DNA from: Stentor coeruleus
Taxonomy: Eukaryota; Ciliophora; Heterotrichea; Heterotrichida; Stentoridae
Assembly (NCBI GenBank): GCA_001970955.1
Contig: MPUH01000289.1
Location: 1-64,000 of the forward strand
Direction: 5' to 3'
DNA: 64,000 nucleotides
The notes below the pieces were generated by a model. The model searched no databases, was not told where the DNA came from, and saw only the letters and a list, made by a program, of their open reading frames with translations. Of the stretch, positions 62,203 to 64,000 are shown one piece after another. Numbering within the stretch: position 1 is the first letter of the stretch; each line of letters begins with the position of its first letter. The position numbers and the translations under genes are program-made.

Positions 62203-63627
62203 TTAAGTTTGCATAAAACTGAAAGAACAAAACATTTCTATAAGTGATTTATCAGTCTGCTGGCCAAGAACTTTTTTTATTTTTTCAGCAGGGATTTCTT
62301 TATCATAACTAGTTTCTGTTATATCAAATATTAAACTTGCAAAACTTTGTGACAGTTCATCAATAACGTTATCAGCATCAGCTTTTTGTAATTGTAATTT
62401 GCAAAGGTTTCGGATTTCTTCAAAAGATAGACATCCGTTGTTGTCTAAATCATAGACTTGGAAAAATAAGTCGATTTGCTGCTCGTAGGTTCCATTGCAC
62501 ATGATATCCATAGAACTTAGATATTCTTCCCATGATATAGTACCATTATGGTTTTGGTCTATGCAGTCAAAAATCCTATCTAATACAAAGTTCAATTCTG
62601 GTGTACCATGATAACTATCAATAAAAGTGTTTTTTGATATCCCATCTTTAATCCCATGTCCTGGGTTCTGTCCAACCGACAAATGCACTAACATCTTATA
62701 TTTCGCATACAACTTATGTATTTCCGCTTCACTAAACGCACATTTTTCCTTAAGTTTCTTAATCCCAATATCGAAAATCTTCGGCAATTCCATATCAATT
62801 TTCACAGCAGTTTGCCCCAATTTAATCTTTAACTGATTAATACTAAGCCTTCCATTCTTAACCCTACCACTCATTCTAGGTGAAGCTTTAGGTAAATTAA
62901 ATCCTATATCAAAAGGTTTACTATAAATACTCGAAGTCTTAGTAACAATCTTATCTTCAATTTGTGTTATCAAAGACTTAGATATCATACTTTCATTAAC
63001 ACTTTCCATAGTCCCATGTTCATAAATTCCTTTAAAAATATCATCAACACTTACAAGAACAATTTTCTCATTAAAAGGAATATCTTGTAAATAATTATAA
63101 ACTTTCCCATATATCGAAAAGATAAACTTAAACTTTTTCGTTGTGTTGAACTCATAACGACACTTTTCAAAAAATAAATTTTTTTCCTCATTTTTTTCAA
63201 TACGGTTCATGATTTTCCTAGTTATCGGATATGAAAACCCAATAAATTTGTGATCTTTGACATCAGAACCGTTTTCCATGACGAAAATATCTTTAGAATT
63301 AAGACTTGATTTTAGTTTTATAGTAAATTGGGTAAAAGGTTTTATTTTGATATGTTTTGATGTAAGTGGAGAAAGTGAGAAGTTTTCTATGAATTTCATC
63401 CCTAGAGCACGGTATTTTAATGGACATGATGGGGATGTTGAACTGACTATTTTATTTGGTAGAGGGTTAAAACATATTTCCCCGATTTCGTTATAATAAT
63501 AAGGCTTCATTGATGATCTACGAAGAGGTTCTTGTTTTTGAGGTAGTTGGAGTTTTGGTAAAGGTTTAAGCTCAGTTGAAGATTTTATTTCAGTTTGAGT
63601 GGATGCAAAAGGAAATGTAGTTAGCAT
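62203..63627 (-). CDS. Calaxin-like EF-hand protein with long N-terminal extension
   Basis: The protein has 474 residues. EF-hand loops lie at 357-368 (DQNHNGTISWEE) and 393-404 (DLDNNGCLSFEE), both with good calcium ligands. The spacing and linker GTYEQQIDLFFQVYDLD match the calaxin/EFCAB1 family (GTLEEKIKFCFEVYDLN), a calcium sensor of outer-arm dynein. A weaker first hand precedes them (SEAEIHKLYAKYKMLV). The N-terminal ~270 residues are basic, Ser/Pro-containing and unlike calaxin (~210 residues in total). It may be a ciliary calcium sensor with an added docking region, or another NCS-like family. Confidence 0.65.
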   Translation of the reverse strand: MLTTFPFASTQTEIKSSTELKPLPKLQLPQKQEPLRRSSMKPYYYNEIGEICFNPLPNKIVSSTSPSCPLKYRALGMKFIENFSLSPLTSKHIKIKPFTQFTIKLKSSLNSKDIFVMENGSDVKDHKFIGFSYPITRKIMNRIEKNEEKNLFFEKCRYEFNTTKKFKFIFSIYGKVYNYLQDIPFNEKIVLVSVDDIFKGIYEHGTMESVNESMISKSLITQIEDKIVTKTSSIYSKPFDIGFNLPKASPRMSGRVKNGRLSINQLKIKLGQTAVKIDMELPKIFDIGIKKLKEKCAFSEAEIHKLYAKYKMLVHLSVGQNPGHGIKDGISKNTFIDSYHGTPELNFVLDRIFDCIDQNHNGTISWEEYLSSMDIMCNGTYEQQIDLFFQVYDLDNNGCLSFEEIRNLCKLQLQKADADNVIDELSQSFASLIFDITETSYDKEIPAEKIKKVLGQQTDKSLIEMFCSFSFMQT

Positions 63628-64000
63628 TTTTTATTTATAGGATTTTTTTTTTTTTGGGAAAGATGGGAAAGGTTTTATGTTTTTTTAGGAAGTTTTGGTT
63701 GATTTTGATGGTTTTTGATAATTAGGATGTTAGGGTGTTAGGGTGTTGGAAGGGGTTGAGGGGTATTGGATTTTTTGGGGAAAAAGAGTTAAGGAATGGT
63801 ATTTTTAGGAGATTAAATTAGGAGAAGGGTTTTTGGAAGTTTGGGTTATTGAGTTAGAGAATACTGATATGAAATTATGATTAGGTTTTTTTAAGGATAA
63901 TATGTGTTGAGGATTTGATAAATTTTTAGTTTTGGATTTTTATGGTTTTGGATGGGGTGTGAATTTATCTAGAGTTTTATTAGTTAGAGATATAATTTGA
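63628..64000. other. G-rich 5' flank with telomere-like run
   Basis: This is the upstream region of the minus-strand EF-hand gene, strongly G/T-rich on the plus strand. It contains two tandem TGTTAGGG units at 63728-63743 followed by TGTTGG. No gene was seen. Confidence 0.6.

Overview
The window looks like macronuclear DNA of a heterotrich ciliate, most likely Stentor or a close relative. The base composition is very AT-rich and genes are packed on both strands. Standard stop codons fit nearly every gene. At least eight introns are exactly 15 nt long, begin gtaa and end ag. Tubulin-code and ciliary genes and EF-hand kinases also fit a ciliate. Short TGTTAGGG runs match, from memory, the heterotrich telomere repeat. 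The species is an inference; the tiny introns and the reading frames are seen directly.

Layout. 1-5.6 kb (minus strand): a WD40/ankyrin/TRP-like channel gene, a broken copy of its 3' half next to an inverted copy of its tail, and an AIG1/ADTRP-type membrane hydrolase. 6.6-12.9 kb: a monoglyceride-lipase-like enzyme, a secreted insulysin-type M16 protease, an RNASEK-like membrane protein, an unknown protein and a DRAM/FRAG1-like membrane protein. 13.9-22.8 kb: two calcium-dependent protein kinases on either side of a four-exon cytosolic carboxypeptidase, then a C2-like/coiled-coil protein and a GALK2-type kinase. 23-31.4 kb: TRAPPC6, Sec61 beta, a short RIB43A-like protein, a peroxisomal-type SLC25 carrier, a small membrane-anchored protein, a SHIPPO-repeat protein, a Rab and a Cys-rich RING/kelch protein. 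32-37.9 kb: a chorein-type bridge-like lipid-transfer protein. 38.7-47.8 kb: two secreted DOMON paralogues, a BIR protein, a zinc-finger/coiled-coil protein, a coiled-coil protein, an ABHD11-like protein lacking its serine, a doubtful small gene and eL34. 48.1-64 kb: a RING-MORN protein divergent from an FCP/SCP-type phosphatase, a small spliced gene, a 1318-residue multipass protein, a VPS9-like protein, a short DHHC protein, a coiled-coil protein and a calaxin-like EF-hand protein.

Genes are monocistronic and mixed in strand. There is no operon and no clear pathway cluster. Recurring themes are calcium signalling (two CDPKs, two other EF-hand or channel genes), cilia and tubulin modification, and membrane traffic. 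In the larger intergenic spaces, 5' flanks are C-rich and G-poor on the coding strand, and 3' flanks are G-rich and C-poor.

The assembly contains 15 single-base Ns. Nearly all sit between two near-identical direct copies of about 40-160 bp, so they look like unmerged contig ends. They interrupt at least three genes artificially. I saw no rRNA, tRNA, CRISPR array, intact transposon or virus-like element.
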